Assembly: GCF_000226095.1 (NCBI RefSeq)
Contig: NC_016478.1
Coordinates: forward strand, 3,338,001 to 3,402,000
Source of the DNA: Thermothelomyces thermophilus ATCC 42464
Lineage: Eukaryota; Ascomycota; Sordariomycetes; Sordariales; Chaetomiaceae
DNA length: 64,000 bases
Direction of reading: 5' to 3'
Position 1 is the stretch's first letter; every line of letters begins with the position of its first letter. The notes under the pieces were generated by a model. That model was not told the DNA's origin. It was given only the letters and a program-made list of their open reading frames with translations, and did not search any database. Below are positions 42,618 to 56,400 of the stretch, in pieces. Made by a program: the position numbers and the translations under genes.

Positions 42618-44242
42618 TTAATGCACGCGAATGTAGTTGGCCGACCCGCACCGGAGGACCTCAGCCGATGTGCCCTGCAAACACCGCAGGGAGCAGGGCC
42701 GCAAACGCGTCTTGGTTGGTTAGGAGTAAACTTAACAACAGGTTAGCAGAACTAGTGGTTACAAGGCAATGTTAGCATCACACTGCGGTAATTAGAGTTG
42801 GGAAACATGGTTCAGGTAGGAAACGGTAGAGTAGGAAACCGCACAGGTACGAGGTCTAATTAATTACTGTTTAAATCCTCAGAAACCGTTTAGAAATGTA
42901 ACCCACTCTACCGAGTCAGCAATGTGGTCTAATAAGTTAACTACGGAGTACAAGGTTCAGATTCACGTTTTCATCCTCCCTACAATGACGACAGCTTCTG
43001 GTTTTTATTGTTGTTCAGAGGGTGCGGTTCTTGGCTTCATAGCCGCCAGTTCTAGATCCTTTTGAGCAGACAGGGAACGGGAAATTCCATGGGCAAACTC
43101 GTTGCAATGAAGTATTATCTGGAACATGCCAGAATCATCAAAATCCCTCCCCTGGCGAATCCCAGCTGGGGCGGTTGTGGTGACAACTCAGGTACATACC
43201 TAATTCATTCTTTCTGTCGTTCACATCTGTAGTTGCCATTTGAAGGACTCCCCACGTGAGGTATTATCATTCGAGGATTCGAAAACCAAGAGGTCGAGTA
43301 CAAAAATGTATAAGGTGCACTGTACTAATATCCCCGTTATATACACGTCCTCGTCAATTTGCAGACTAGTCGCGCACACACACGCACGAGTCCCTCATCG
43401 TCAGTAGCCTGGAGGCGGCGTAACAACAAGCGTCATTGTTTGCTCGCCCGGAGCGATCCGCGCTCATTCAAGCCGTCGTCCAACACCACCTCGACGGCCT
43501 TGATGGCCAGCGCGGCCCCGTCTTTGAACGCTTGAGAAGCGCACGGTGAAGAACCATCAACTCCGATTCCGCTCCTCATCCTCCCACGAAGCCGATTGAA
43601 ATAGCCACAGCGGCTATGTACGGATTACTCTGCTCCGTTTGCACATCCATACACAGCGCTATTTTTAAAAGTTCAGGACGGCCAAGCCCGGTTCTTGGAA
43701 CGGACGACCCGGATTCCGAAAGCTCCAGCGCTCAATGCGGTCAGTCGTGGCGCTGATCCTGCTGATCTGCTGATCTCATAAACCCGCAACTTCAACTTTT
43801 CACTTTGAAGCGTATACACGCAGCGCCTCTTTCACCGGCGCATTCATACTCGCAAATTAACCGCTAATATCCTCGCACTTGGATAATGTGTAGCCGACAC
43901 GGAGGAGGGGGGTTGGGGGGGGGTTGGGGGGAGACATGATGGTCTGCCCAACGGATATTATTATTTTGTTGTTTTGTATAATTACTGCGGCAACATTCTC
44001 AAAGGGGCCGTGCCTCGCGGCGGGAAAGCCCATGACAGAGAATTGGACAGCTCCAAGCTCGCGATATACTCTAACAACGGCGTGACTCGGCAATGAAGGC
44101 CTGCCGCTCGAGTGATAGGGCGAAGTAAAACGGACGTTACATGCGGCACTTAGCCGGCTGATGCCGGAGAATACGGGATTCAACGATACAATCACACGAT
44201 GCGACACACCTCGGCGACTTGGCGCTCTATGGAAGAAGGCTG

Positions 44243-44249
44243 GGTTAAA
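44243..44249 (+). promoter_or_regulatory. XLR-1-like site GGTTAAA
   Basis: GGTTAAA fits GGNTAAA, the motif for the xylanolytic regulator XLR-1/XlnR in filamentous fungi. It lies about 330 bp upstream of the xylanase ATG. Possible CreA-type SYGGRG sites (GCGGGG near 44320, CCCCGG near 44370) lie between it and the gene. Motif matches only. Confidence 0.4.
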
Positions 44250-44465
44250 GCTGGCGTAGATTTTGCGCGTCTTGGTTTCTTAACCGGGTTATTTCTATTT
44301 CTCATATGCCGCGAGCGAATGCGGGGTGCAGAGCGCCCGGGAGTCGATGGTCCTATCAGACAAGAGCCTGGCCCCGGAACCTGGGATAATAGAAGCCAAA
44401 TTAAGCCATGGGAGTATCGTCCGGGGGTAGGAACCGCACGGGCAACTAGAGGAGGAAGAATTTGG

Positions 44466-44471
44466 TATAAA
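44466..44471 (+). promoter_or_regulatory. TATA box of the xylanase
   Basis: TATAAA in GGTATAAAGGGAGG lies about 105 bp before the ATG, a normal distance for an inducible fungal secretory gene. Confidence 0.6.
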
Positions 44472-44575
44472 GGGAGGACGGCGGAACAGGCTTGATGGAC
44501 ATGAATCAGAAGACGACACTGGGCAACTAAACAGCTTGCAGCAGAGTTTTGTGCCTTGCATAGGCCCTCGATATC

Positions 44576-45357
<782 letters not shown>

Positions 45358-47480
45358 AGAAGCCAGGCGCCTTTCTTTTGTTTTGCAGGAGGGGGAAGAG
45401 GGGGGGGGGGAGGGAAAACGAAAAGTAGCAGGGTGGTTTTATGCCGGCAGCCGTGGGCCATTCGAGTGCAACCTGTATCTCTCTCTCTCCCAAGTCTCCG
45501 GGCTCCTTCTCAGAGAACTTCAATATGTCTGGGGACAAACCACCTTGTGAAATACAACGGTAATTATCTAAGTTTGAGTGCCCTATCGTATGCTTCTGAA
45601 AATTTCCTGCTCCTTGATACAAGTCGGTTTGAGCCGAGCCAATGAGACTGTGTCGATTGATAGAGGCCCTGAAGGATCAAGCGCGATGCAACAATTAAGC
45701 ATGACTACGTGCCTAGCTGCAGATAAATGGAAGCCACTCACCAAGGTCAACCCCGCATACTGGCACGTAAGAACCTTCCGTGTACAAGGCCCAACCGACT
45801 CACATATCTATCTGCTTGGGTTTTGGGATGCGGTTTTTTACCCACAAAACAAATTTGATACAATGCTCTGCTGTGCCCGGGTTGCTGAGACCAAGCCGTA
45901 ATCAGCGGGCAGGGAATCGAGTAGGTCACGCCTGTTGCTTGGTCTAGAACAAACTAATATTAAAAAGCCTTGTGCTCGGCACACATACAGAACTCGACCT
46001 GAGGCATGTTCTTGGAAGGCGGCTAGCCAGTCAAGTCTGGCACCAGGCCTTGGTCTCGTCGAGGATACCGAGGGCGAGGAGGATGAGGAAGACCTCTTTC
46101 TCGCCTCAGATCTCTTAGGGGACGAAGAAGACAACGCCGGAGCCACACAATAATTAGGTCTCATATCAGACGTTTCGGCCTGGCCGAGCTAATATGTCTA
46201 ATTATGCCCATCAGCCGTATGTCGAGGCAGGTTGCACCGATACGCTCGCCGCGCCGCCTCATTCATCTCCGACTGGGCACAATGTCGCCATCTCGGCCGT
46301 CAAGGTGGTGCAAGATACCTATTATGCAAGCAGAGGATCAGATGGCGGGCCGATACGAGCGGCTGCTCCGGCTTGCGAGAAAGCCGCTTCGCAGCAAGGT
46401 ATCGTGGCAGGCCGCCATTTTCGGTTGGGTATTCTTTGTCTTGTTTGCTTCGTAATTATGTCCTGGCTGGCATTGTGGGAAGGGGCGAACCTCTTGATTT
46501 CCGATGGGGGTCGACATTGGTGTTTCCTCCGGAATCAATTTACTCCTTGCATAATTAAGGCCGCAGCCCGGGACTTCGACACGGCAAAGCAAGCAATGCA
46601 AACAAGCAAATGCTAGCACAACAAAGCGGTGCGATGTGGTGCGGTGGATCGCAGCCCAGACATGGAATTTGGAACACATTCATTCACCGGGGGATGATGG
46701 TTCTAGCCGTTTTTTTGTCTTATGCATACGTCTTGCTCACCTCTGCTTCTGCCTAAGGCGCGTTCAACTGCCCGGCCCGCGACGGCCGTCCCGAGCGCGG
46801 CCCAGACACCCAGAAAACGTAGCGTGGCGCTTTTCTGAGCCAGGGCGGAGCAAAAATGGAAATGCGAACTCAAAACTCATTGACAACATCCCGCCACTCG
46901 CTGACATCGTAAAACAGAACACACTGCTCCCAAGCGTAGCGCCCCATTTCATCTTAGCTCCGGACGCCATTTGTCTGGGGCAGTGTTGCTAGACGAGGGT
47001 CTGATGTCGACGCCGGCCATGATGTCGCCGGGCCTCCCCTGCTTCGGCTCTCGAGAGCTCTCCGTTCCGGAGTAGTAGCCCGGAGACCCGTGGCCAACCA
47101 ACGGCCTGGCTCGGGCTCCCACATGTCCTGCACGGCGCGATGCCGCGCGACGGACGACGGCGCTAAGGGGGGGCGCTCTTGCCCCGAGTTCTGACCGCCC
47201 ATCAAACGCGCAGTTCCCACACGTTTCGCGCAGTTGCCTCACTCCCCTCTCCCAGTCTCTGCCGCAAAGTGGTGCGCAGATGCCTCGAACCGGTTCGCCA
47301 GCAATGGGCGAGTCGCCTCTAAAGCCCGGATAGGTAGGTAAGGCCGGGGTTAATAGCGGACCGGAGCGGATCACTGAGTGAAGCGAAAGGAATGCGCTAA
47401 AGTCTGACATGGCACCTCCCCTTCCGCGTCCAGTTCATTGAGAGATTGCTCGGAAAGGTTAGAAGTCCAGAGAATCTTGA
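45358..47480. other. Gene-free spacer, one weak ORF
   Basis: A 140-codon frame at 46194-46616 and an overlapping frame at 46204-46455 contain hydrophobic pieces (for example KVSWQAAIFGWVFFVLF), which may be a remnant of a membrane protein. Neither has supporting motifs, so nothing is called. Confidence 0.4.
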
Positions 47481-48504
47481 TGTTGTGGTCGGTAACGAGC
47501 CTGTGCAACAATCAGATCCGTCCAGTTTCTGGGCTAACCGCGAACAGCCGAACCACGACCGCTGCACCCGCCCGCCACACTCGGGCATGGGTTCGTGATG
47601 CTGACGGTTCTAGAATTTCTCGGTCGAAACAGGCAGATGAAAAGAGGCAACGGAATGCGGGGGGTTCGGCGAGGTTTCGTCAACGGAAGAAGGAGAGGGA
47701 GAGGGAGAGAACAACAACAAGGAATCCAGAAGCTGGAGGCAGCAAACCGGGAACTTGAGAAGAGGGTTGAGGAACTGGGAAAAGGGGTACTTGGAATTGG
47801 AGGCCGAACGCGATTATTACCGAAGCGAGCGAAATCGCCTACGAGAGCTTGTCGCTCGAACTCCTGGAATCAGCGAATGGGCCGACCGAGGACCGCCGAG
47901 TCCAACACGCTCGAGGCCCGGTCGTTCTTATGCTGCTGAGGGCAGCCCTTCGCTCGCCCCAGGGCCTCCTCCACCGCTCCCACCGTTCTCGCATCCCTAC
48001 CCGCACGCCCACACGCACGCGCCCGGGCATCAACGTTCGCATGCGCTCGGCCACACCTATCCTTCTTCGCCTTCCTCATATGGCGATCTCGGCTCCGTAG
48101 CAAGTGAACACCGTTTTGGAATCACTCACCTCTCTTTTTATCCGTTTGACAGCGCAGCATTCCTGTCCTCCTCGTTCGACCAGACCGTGAAGCTATGGTC
48201 TACCGACACGGCCCGGGTCTCAGGGTCGTTCATTCAGCCTCGGAGCCAAAGTCTAATAATACTCATGCCACGTTGCCCATTTCTTCTCGACTACTCGTGC
48301 CTTGTAGGACGCAGCACCCCGCCGTTCGTCTTGTTAATATCCCGCTCCGCGGCAGCTGTGCAGTCGCTAGTTTCCCCCGGCCGGATCGGCAGCATTAGTT
48401 CCGCTAGCGTTGATTTCACCGGTGTGAGCTTCGTAGATGTAGGCGCCACCAATTTGAGCTTCGCCGGCGTAAGCTGCTATTGGCAGACCGGGATAGGTTG
48501 GTAA
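47480..48504 (+). pseudogene. Broken chimera: bZIP region and CSA/ERCC8-like WD40 fragment
   Basis: The plus strand carries a bZIP basic region, DEKRQRNAGGSARFRQRKKE, near 47635-47700, a leucine-zipper continuation IQKLEAANRELEKRVEEL, and then YLELEAERDYYRSERNRLRE with TPGISEWADRGPPSP. These three parts lie in three successive frames, so at least two frame shifts separate them. The last one is at a GGGAAAAGGGG stretch. Immediately afterward, in the same frame as the final bZIP piece, comes HRFGITHLSFYPFDSAAFL with SSSFDQTVKLWSTD, which resembles the WD40 part of the Cockayne-type repair protein CSA/ERCC8. TQHPAVRLV follows in yet another frame near 48318. A bZIP next to a CSA fragment is not a known gene, so this is best read as a rearranged, decayed host locus; assembly error is the alternative. 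Confidence 0.65.
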
Positions 48505-48874
48505 CCGCGGCAATCGTCCAATCCTCCTGCCAAGCTATGCCGGCAGTTAACTCGTGGTGACCTCAAATCTTCCGGTGTGCGCGGATCAATCTCCGCAAAC
48601 CTTCCCTTCATCTGGCTATTTTGAGCCACAGGGCCGCCGCAGGTACTTGATGGCTAAATCTAATATACCGCGTGCGGGCATCCAGGGGTAAAGCCTTCTT
48701 CTCACGGCTACTCCTCACCGGAAACCGTACGAGGTCTGATTCCGCACGGGAGGTGGGTTTCTAGAAGCGTTCCGTAAATTTGCTACTTAATGGCCTCCGT
48801 CACTTGACTCTCTCTCTCTCATGGTATTACCAGCCACATGTGCGGCCGGGATCTAGCCTAATTATCGCGTCTCC

Positions 48875-50818
48875 ATGAACACGATGGCTCTGCGCTTCGG
48901 CCTCGTCGCCGCTTTTGCGGCCGTGCTTGTTTCTGCTCAAGCGCCCCCTGGCAACAGTTCTGCGTGCACCGCAAAATCATTTTCGATTCCTAGTTGGCTC
49001 ATCGAAGATGTCAAGTACGCCGACGGCGTCGTCTCGTTTGACGTCTCGAACCGGGCCATCGACTTCTCGGAAAGCCTGAGCTGTGAGACGAAGGAGAAGG
49101 GCTCGAGCGCGTGCTCTGTCCAGGGGAAACGCTGGTCAAACAGCTCGCTGGAGGCATCAGTCGAAACCAGCGACGACTCTACAACGTTCTACCTAAAGCA
49201 GTCATGGGCCTGCAACGACCGGGGAAAGACGTAAGTGGCCGAATTGACGGGGGAACAGATGCCCTATTATCTATGACTGGGAGTAACCAAAAAAAAAAAA
49301 TTAACATGATGTTGGAACGAAACCCGCAGTTTGACTTTCAATGCTGCAGGGAACGTCTCAGCCGCCGTCGACTACACGTCACCGCTGCTCGTCAGAGGCT
49401 CCCTTACGTCCCCCCTTGCCATTACCCCGGCCTACCCGGACGGGCCCAAGGGTCACGACTCGCCCGGCTGCACCTCCAAGTCCGAGAATCCCTCCTGGAC
49501 GCTGTCTGCGGTCCACTTCACCGACCAGCCCGGAGACGGAGAGGACACCCCCCCGTACCAGAACTTTAACCTACTGGTCACGAACGAGGCCAACGGGTAC
49601 CAAGCCAGCTGCATGCCCGGCGGCTCCTTCGGCGGCCAGCCTGACCTCTCCCGTCTCGTATGCGCGGGCTACGAGTTCCAGCAAGGCACCGTCGGCCAGT
49701 ACCCAATCGTGACGGAGGCCAGCTTCGACCCGGATACGGCCACCTTCACTCTCAACCAGACGTGGTACTGTGACGACACCGACGCAGCAAAGCCGTAAGT
49801 CCGCCCTTTCCGTTTTTTTTTTTTTTCTCGTTCCCTTCTCTTTTCTCTGTTTGCTCTCCTCCTTTTAGTAAGTCACCCAAATTCTCCGCTAACACATACA
49901 TAAAACAATTTAAAAAAAATCTAAAATTCAGTCTCCAAATCCCTGCCACTGGTACCATCGAGCTGCTGCTCAAGTGCACAACCTCCGAGGGCCCCGACAA
50001 CCAGACGAACCGCTACTGCACCACCGAGGAGGCCTCGGTCACGCTCGGGGGCTCCCTCGGCACCGTCACCACGCTGCGCCCCTATGCCCTCGAGGACCCG
50101 GTCGTGCCGACCCGCGACGGCTGCACGCTGACCTCCATCTTCAACCCGCGCTGGCAGTTCAGCCACTTCGCGACAACCGCGTACGCGGACGACGACGACG
50201 ACGAAGACGACGACGAGAAGGAGGGGGGCAGGGCCGCCGCCGCCGCCGTCTCGTTCGAGATCATCCTCGCCGCCGAGGACAGGGGGTTCCAGTACCCCAT
50301 CCCCGTGTACCAGGGCGGAAAGAAGGAGGGGGAGGAGGAGGAAGGGTGGTACGAGTGCGACATTGGCGCCGACGGCGGCAACGGCCTGCCGCTGTGGCCG
50401 TACCGCTGCAGCTTCCGGTACGACGCCGACGGCCAGGAGCTGGAGCTCAAGGCCGACTGGGCCTGTCAAGATCTGGACCGGGAGCATCCGTAAGTTTTTC
50501 TCTTTACATTCTATTATCTAATTACTTCCTTCTCGAAACTTTTCGTCATTTCTCACCTTTCTCGTCCGTTGCCTTGTTATTCTTCCGATATTCCAATTCA
50601 CAGACCTGGAGTGTAAAAGGGTGGACAAAAAAAAAAAAGAGCGGCAGTGCTGATGCAAAATAATTCCGGACAGGGTCAATTTTAGCGGCGTGACGAAGAC
50701 GACCGTCAATGCCACGCTGACGTGCAACACCGCCGCCAACGGCCGCTTGCGCTGTACCACGGAGGACCCAGGGTACACCTGGGTTGCTCCCATCACGGAT
50801 GTGACGTGGGAAAAGTAG
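48875..50818 (+). CDS. Secreted cysteine-containing protein of unknown function, four exons
   Basis: Exons 48875-49230, 49330-49794, 49932-50489 and 50674-50818 encode 507 residues; introns 99, 137 and 184 nt with GTAAGT donors. A signal peptide (MNTMALRFGLVAAFAAVLVS, then AQAPPG) is followed by repeated modules, each with a Cys, a WACND- or WYCDDT-type strand, and N-glycosylation sequons (NSS, NVS, NQT). WACQDLDREHP and the last NFSGVTKTTVNATLTCN module repeat the pattern, so there are about four related beta-rich modules, with an intron at the end of each of the first three. I do not recognise a family. Module 3 carries an odd acidic loop (DDDDDEDDDEKEGG) and an EEEEE run encoded by simple repeats. 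Likely a secreted or cell-wall protein; effector-like function would be speculation. Confidence 0.85.
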
Positions 50819-51513
50819 AGCTTGTTAGCCAGGCAAGTCTGTCATGGACGGCCAGAGCTATTAAAGGGAATTTTGTCGGGCTCGAATGGACTCGACGACA
50901 GTAGTTACTGTTGGTAATGTCGGAAGAAGTCAAACGAAATGAACAACTTCCTGCCTTTCCTTTGGAATTCCCTCGTTAGAGCATGACATGATCGTGCCTG
51001 TCATGTTCGTCGTCTTGAAGACATGATGTCAGCTTTAAACAGTTGCTTGCGCCATCCGAATTCACAGGGCTCAGTCAACCAGTTGCTAGCTATTGTGCCT
51101 CGCTTTACCGGTTACCAGCACGTGTTGCAAACAATTGTTCGATAACGTTGCAAAGCTCCCCTCTCTTAGGCTCGTGCTTGGCTTTCGGGTCCGGGTTCCT
51201 TTGAATGACCGACCTGCCTGCCCTTAGCTGTAGAGTAGAGTGAGATCTGAAGACTGGAAAAAAAAGGGAGAGAGGCTCCAGGGGATCCACCTGTGCTATG
51301 CTTAAGTAGCAGAGGGGTTAATTAATTTTGTGTTCAGTACTAGATAGACTTGAAACCTCTGTGCTGGCGAACGCAGCGCCGCTTTGTCAGATTGGCTTCG
51401 GTCTTGAGTATTATACCGGCAATGATATTACCCTTTGATTAGAAATTGTCCGCCCCGAACTGCTACCGTCGTCTGGCTTAAAGACCGTGGTGAGGGAGCC
51501 GGCCCCAGCCAGA
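50819..51513. other. Convergent spacer
   Basis: 3' flanks of the secreted-protein gene (plus) and the ceramidase gene (minus). No gene is supported. Confidence 0.5.
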
Positions 51514-52553
51514 TCATTTCGACCTGCTCGAGCTCCTCCGCTCTGTCTTCAGCTCCTCCCTGACCTCCCTGGCAACCTGCATGGCCTGGCTCGCGCCGAC
51601 AGCAGTCAGGATGTGCCACCAGCCATGAAATTCGAACAGCCAGGCCCATGGTAGCCCGACGCGCTCCCTGAGGGCCCTGAGGTCGGCGCAGCGCTCGAGA
51701 TCGACCGTCCAGAGTAAGTAGCCAAACACGCAGATCCCCAGCGCCTTCCACGTCCTCCGGTTCCAGTCTCGCCACTTGGCCTCGGGAAGCGCGGGGCGGG
51801 CGAGGTGGAAGACGTACTGGCTGCGCAGCAGCACGCCGAGAAGGGCGCCGGTGAAGGCGAAGACCTGGTAGATGATCTCGGCCGACCACAGGTAGAAGGC
51901 CGAGAAGGAGAGGTAGGCGGCGGCCAGGGCGGCCGTGATGCGGCGGGCGCGGGCGGCCGGCTGGCCCGCCGTCAGACCGGCCTGCAGCAGCGACCAGGTC
52001 AGGCCGAGCATCGAGAACTCGTCGGCGAACTCGAGCGTCTGCCGCATCGTCGCGTGGAAGAGGAACGAGCCGATCCCGAGCGTGAGCAGCGACAGCAACA
52101 TGAAATCGGCCTTGGGCCGGACGAACCCGCGCGCGCTGCGCATTCCTGAAGGGTACAAGGCGCAGAGGGCATAGTAGACTGCGCGTATGCGCGCGCGTGT
52201 GGTTTTGTGTGAGTGAGTGAGCGAGTTTTGTTTTGTTTTGCCCCGAGTAATTAATTAATTAATTAATTGCCCTTTTGTTTTCCGCCACGGGCGACAAAAG
52301 TGAAGGCAGCCAACAACGTACCGTATGCAACATTGGTCAATGAGTTGATGAATTCGGCTATGTAAAAGGAGATGACATAGTCCTCTTCGCAAAAACTATC
52401 GTCGCTCAGCATCAATACCATCAACTTTCCCTTTCCCACCTGAAGATAGCCTGATTAATAGTTCCAGGCTTACTTTGCTCTGCTCGTCGGCGGACTCCAG
52501 GCGCCATTGTATGAAGACAGGTCGCCCGAATATTGAATATTATGATGTCCCAT
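51514..52553 (-). CDS. Alkaline ceramidase (ACER/Ypc1 family)
   Basis: Exons 52553-52474, 52395-52322 and 52178-51514 give 272 residues; introns are 78 and 143 nt. The N-terminus MGHHNIQYSGDLSSYNGAWS is joined to PPTSRANFCEEDYVISFYIA and EFINSLTNVAYVYYALCALY, giving the conserved start of the family (G-W-P-T-S, then C-E-E-D-Y). Other hallmarks are LFHATMRQTLEFADEFSMLG and FHGWWHILTAVGA, which supply the His and Asp of the zinc/calcium site, and seven predicted membrane helices. It hydrolyses (phyto)ceramide in ER/Golgi membranes. The alternative ATG further downstream was rejected because it shifts the frame against the conserved second exon. Confidence 0.93.
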
Positions 52554-53494
52554 TAAGTCGGTTTTTTTGTTTTGTGGTGATGCTACACCAACTTTCTCTT
52601 TTTGATTGCCCCGTCCCCGAACGCGCAGCAGTGTGATTGATTGTTACTTGGCGGTGAAAGAGATAATTAGTATCGGTTATAGTCATCACCACTTTCTCAA
52701 AAGGTGGTCCGTTGCCAGGTATAACTAGTAGGTTCTTGCTCCGTAACCTTAGTTTCTTTGGCATCTGTAATCCGTAACGCTTACACTCGGGAGCGGCCGA
52801 GCCTGAATGTAACAACCCTAACCCTTCGAATCTCAAGGATCTAACTGTTTCCAAGCTTAGGTAAATGAGATCAACAAGCTACTAACGTTCATCGTGGTTG
52901 ACCAAGCCACGGAAAGACGTACAAACCAATTCCCACGTCACGTTTGTGTAGGTGTGTATGTTCTGCAAAGCATGCATGGTCGTCGACCGTATTGGAAGAC
53001 GTGGAAACGGGGCAGGAAATACAGGTAATTTCGTAGTAGCCCAATCCATTTTCGGTAATGCACGTGCTTTGGCAGCCCAGGTCGGGTGCCATTTCGCATT
53101 GCGACCGCCTAATCTTTCACCCAGCAACACAATCTTCGGAACTTCAAACGCCGTCATCACCAACACGAATCAACGACGACAACCGTTCCAGTCACGTGAC
53201 GTATAACCGCCGTGACCGCAAAAAATTCGTCGCCAGATCTACAATCAGTCGCCCACGGACGAGGAGCCCCCCCGCGGCCGATTGCCACGCATCGAAGCGA
53301 TAGTATTCCATCCCCTCAATTGATCGGAGCGCGGGGCTCGGCCTGCCGGTATGCATCTCGGGTGCTGGACTGACGCGCATCGCGGCCCGTGAGACAGTCG
53401 CTGACCGAGTTGAACCCCGTAGATCGTGGCGCCGATTCATCTTGTCCAAAGCCGCGGCGGACCCCTCGGTTTTCCGCGGGGTGTGGTCTGGGGC
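52554..53494. other. Divergent spacer between ceramidase and bromodomain genes
   Basis: Upstream regions of both genes. A TTAATTAA microsatellite stretch lies inside the ceramidase intron at 52250-52268, not here. The region contains CCGTAAC words (near 52740-52780) that are common across the window. No gene is supported. Confidence 0.45.
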
Positions 53495-56400
53495 ATGAAC
53501 ACTTCGACGACGCCGCACACGCCGCTCGAGACCGTCTTGCTGTTCCGCGGAGTCGCCAAATACGGGTTAACAGACGACGACTTCATCCGCGTCTCGGAAG
53601 CCCTCCAAAACAATGGGCTCATCAAAAATGGCCCTACGTACGACGCCCGACGACTGACCCCCGAGATCCTGCGAGAGCTGTTCCTGCGTCTACTGCGAGA
53701 GGAGCTGCGAAACGAGAGTGAGAACACGCCCGGTCCCGACGGCGCACTGTCGCCCGCCTCCAAAAAGCGAAGACTGCAGTCGCCGCCGCTCTTGACCCTT
53801 GCGGACGCCCGCGAGCATATCGAAAAGATCGAGGCCGCTTACAGCAAGCTGTACAATGCCTACCTGCGGCATGCGATACACGAGATACGGCAGTTCGAGC
53901 AGCAGTACGAGCGGCTTCAGGGGGAGATCCGTGAATTAGAAAAGCTCGGCGCTCCCGAGCCCGAAAGCGAGGCGAAGCCGCAGAGTCCGAGCGCTGCTCA
54001 GGCGCCCGCGAAGCAAGACCCGGGACCAGCAAACGGGGTAGGGCCGTCTCCAGGAAGTTCGCCGAAACCACCCCAAGCAGCAGCCCCGCTCTCGATATCT
54101 CAACAACCGCCGGACCGGAACCTACAGCCATTAGCCTTCCAGACGGGGTCGCAGCAGGATGCGAAGACTGCGCCTTCGCCCTCGCCTTTGCCCCAAACAA
54201 CCTCGGAGAAGGCACCTACCGTTCCTCGGTCGCCCGTCCCCGCTCACCCAGAATCTGTGGCCTCCCCTCAGTTCGGCCGGCAAGAGGCTCCCAAGGCACC
54301 GGCTACCAAGCCGGCGGTCGCCCCGAAGCCTCCAAACGGAACGCCTCATCAGGTCCTCCAGGCACCACAAAGCGTCGCACAATTCCAACCCGCTGCACCG
54401 TCGCCGGTACCTGCGGGTACGGCTGAAGGGCTACAACGACCAGACCACGGCGCGGCATCTAAACAAGCCCCAGCGCACCCGCCGACCACCAACGCGCAGC
54501 CCCCTGCTCAGGGACAGCTGAAGTGGGAACCTCCCTATCAGCCAAATGCTCCTCCGCGACATGTCTCCAACACCCACCCTCAACACGCCGCCCAAGTGTT
54601 CTCTCCGCAGTCGCATCTTGCACCGTCACAGCGGTCCCAGCAGCAACCGCCTCCTCCACACCCCAGCCCGGGATCGATACAGGGACAAGCCAGCAGCAGG
54701 CCGTTGCCTCCGCGGCAGGCCTTGGCGCCTCCCCATTCTGCGGGCCAGCTCGCGCCGCCGCCCCAATCGCTTGTTGTCAAGTCACCAGCGGACGCAGCAT
54801 CTGGACCAAACAGGCAGCAGCCGGTGCCTTCGAACCAGCCTCCGGGCAGCGGCCCTCAGGCGCAGGCTCAGGCTCAGCCTCCTACGCACCCCCAGTACCA
54901 AGCTTACCCCGTATCAACTCAGGGCCCGGCAGCCTCGGGACATCCGGCTCCGCAAGCGCAACCCAGCCATGTGGCCCCTAGTCCGCGGCAGGCCCCGTCG
55001 GTCGTCCCGCCGGCACCTGTGCCTCCCGTCACTGCTCCGCCAAGGCCTAGTCCTAGTCTCGCTGCCCCTCAACCCCCGCAGCAGCCTCCCGCTATCCAGC
55101 CCCCGACGCACACCCAGCAACATGCACAGCGCGGTGCTCCGTCGCCGGCCCCCGGCCCGTCAGAGGCGGCCCAGCGCTACAACCCTCCCTATCAGCCGCC
55201 CCGGCCTGCGGCCGTTGAGCGCATTCATCCCCGGCATCCCGCGGCGGCTTCAACGCCCACGCCGGCTGCGAGGTTCGGCCCTGCCCCTTCCGCTCCTCAA
55301 ACACCTTCTTCCATGGCTGTTCCCCAAAGGTTGGCAGGAGGCAGTGGTACAAAGTGGGTATCGAACTCGACGCCGTCGACACCCAAACCAGGGATCGAGT
55401 TTCGCCTGGGATATGACGACGTTCCTAGCCCGGCTTACGAGCCGACAAGCCCTGTCCTGCATCCCTCGGCCCCCCCGGCGGTCAAGGACCCTCAAAAGCG
55501 AGAAGGCCCAGCGGAGACGCCGAAGTCGAAACCGGGCCGGCTGCCGGCCTCCCAGAGAGCTCAGGCTGCTTCTGCCCCCCAGCCTGGTCCTCGGCCGCCA
55601 TCATCAGCCCAGCGAGCCGAGTCCCCGGCCAAGCAGGCGGCTGCGGTGGAGCGTGAGCCACCTCAAGTTAAGCACGAGGCCAATACTCCGCGTTTGTCAA
55701 CCGAAGCCGGCGATACTACCGCCGACGAGAGCGTCAGCGGCCGTCATCCTCCACCCACGCGCTCGACCAAGCGCAAGCGCGAGGACCTTACTCCCACTCC
55801 TGCCCAAACTCCGCGCGCCAACCAGCAGCAGGACGCACCCCCGGACAGCCCCGCCACCTCCACCACCACCACCGAGGGCCCCAAGTTCGTCCTTTGGACC
55901 CGCTCGTTCAACAAAGTCTGTGGCTCCGCCATGGAACAGATCATCCACCACCGCTTCGCCAACATGTTTGTGGCGCCCATCCGCGAGAAGGACGCACCCG
56001 GCTACCACAAGGTGGTCAAGCAGGCGCAGGACCTCAAGACCATCCGCGCCGCCATCAACCACGGCAATCGCGCCGCCGCCCAGGCCGCCGCCTCCCTCCC
56101 GGACGGCGACCCGGGCACCAGCAGCGTCTGGCTGCCCCGCACCGAGGACCTGGTGCCTCCCAAGTCCATCATCAACTCGTCCCAGCTCGACCGCGAGCTG
56201 GCCCACATGTTCTCCAACGCCGTCATGTACAACCCGGATCCGCATCACGGGCCCGGCCCCGCCTTCCTCCGCGGCGAAGTCGACGACGACGAGGACGGCG
56301 GCGGCGGGGCGGACGGTGCCGGAGGAGGAGGAGGTGGTGGTGGTGGTGGCGGCGGCGGCGGCGGCGGCTCCGGCCACACCCACGCGCAGGACAGCGGCGT

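Larger units (their letters stand above)
42618..44575. other. Gene-free spacer upstream of the xylanase
   Basis: Nothing coding is supported over about 2 kb. The left part is AT-rich (42790-43060) and carries a TACGGAGTAC box near 42943. The right 400 bp are the xylanase promoter with the sites listed separately. Confidence 0.5.

Noticed and set aside
46194-46616. 140-codon frame with one possible membrane helix
   Set aside because: Competing overlapping frame has an equally good helix; neither has other support.
48390-48475. Pentapeptide-repeat-like run (SVDFTGVSFVDVGATNLSFAG)
   Set aside because: Too short (about four repeats) and within a decayed locus.
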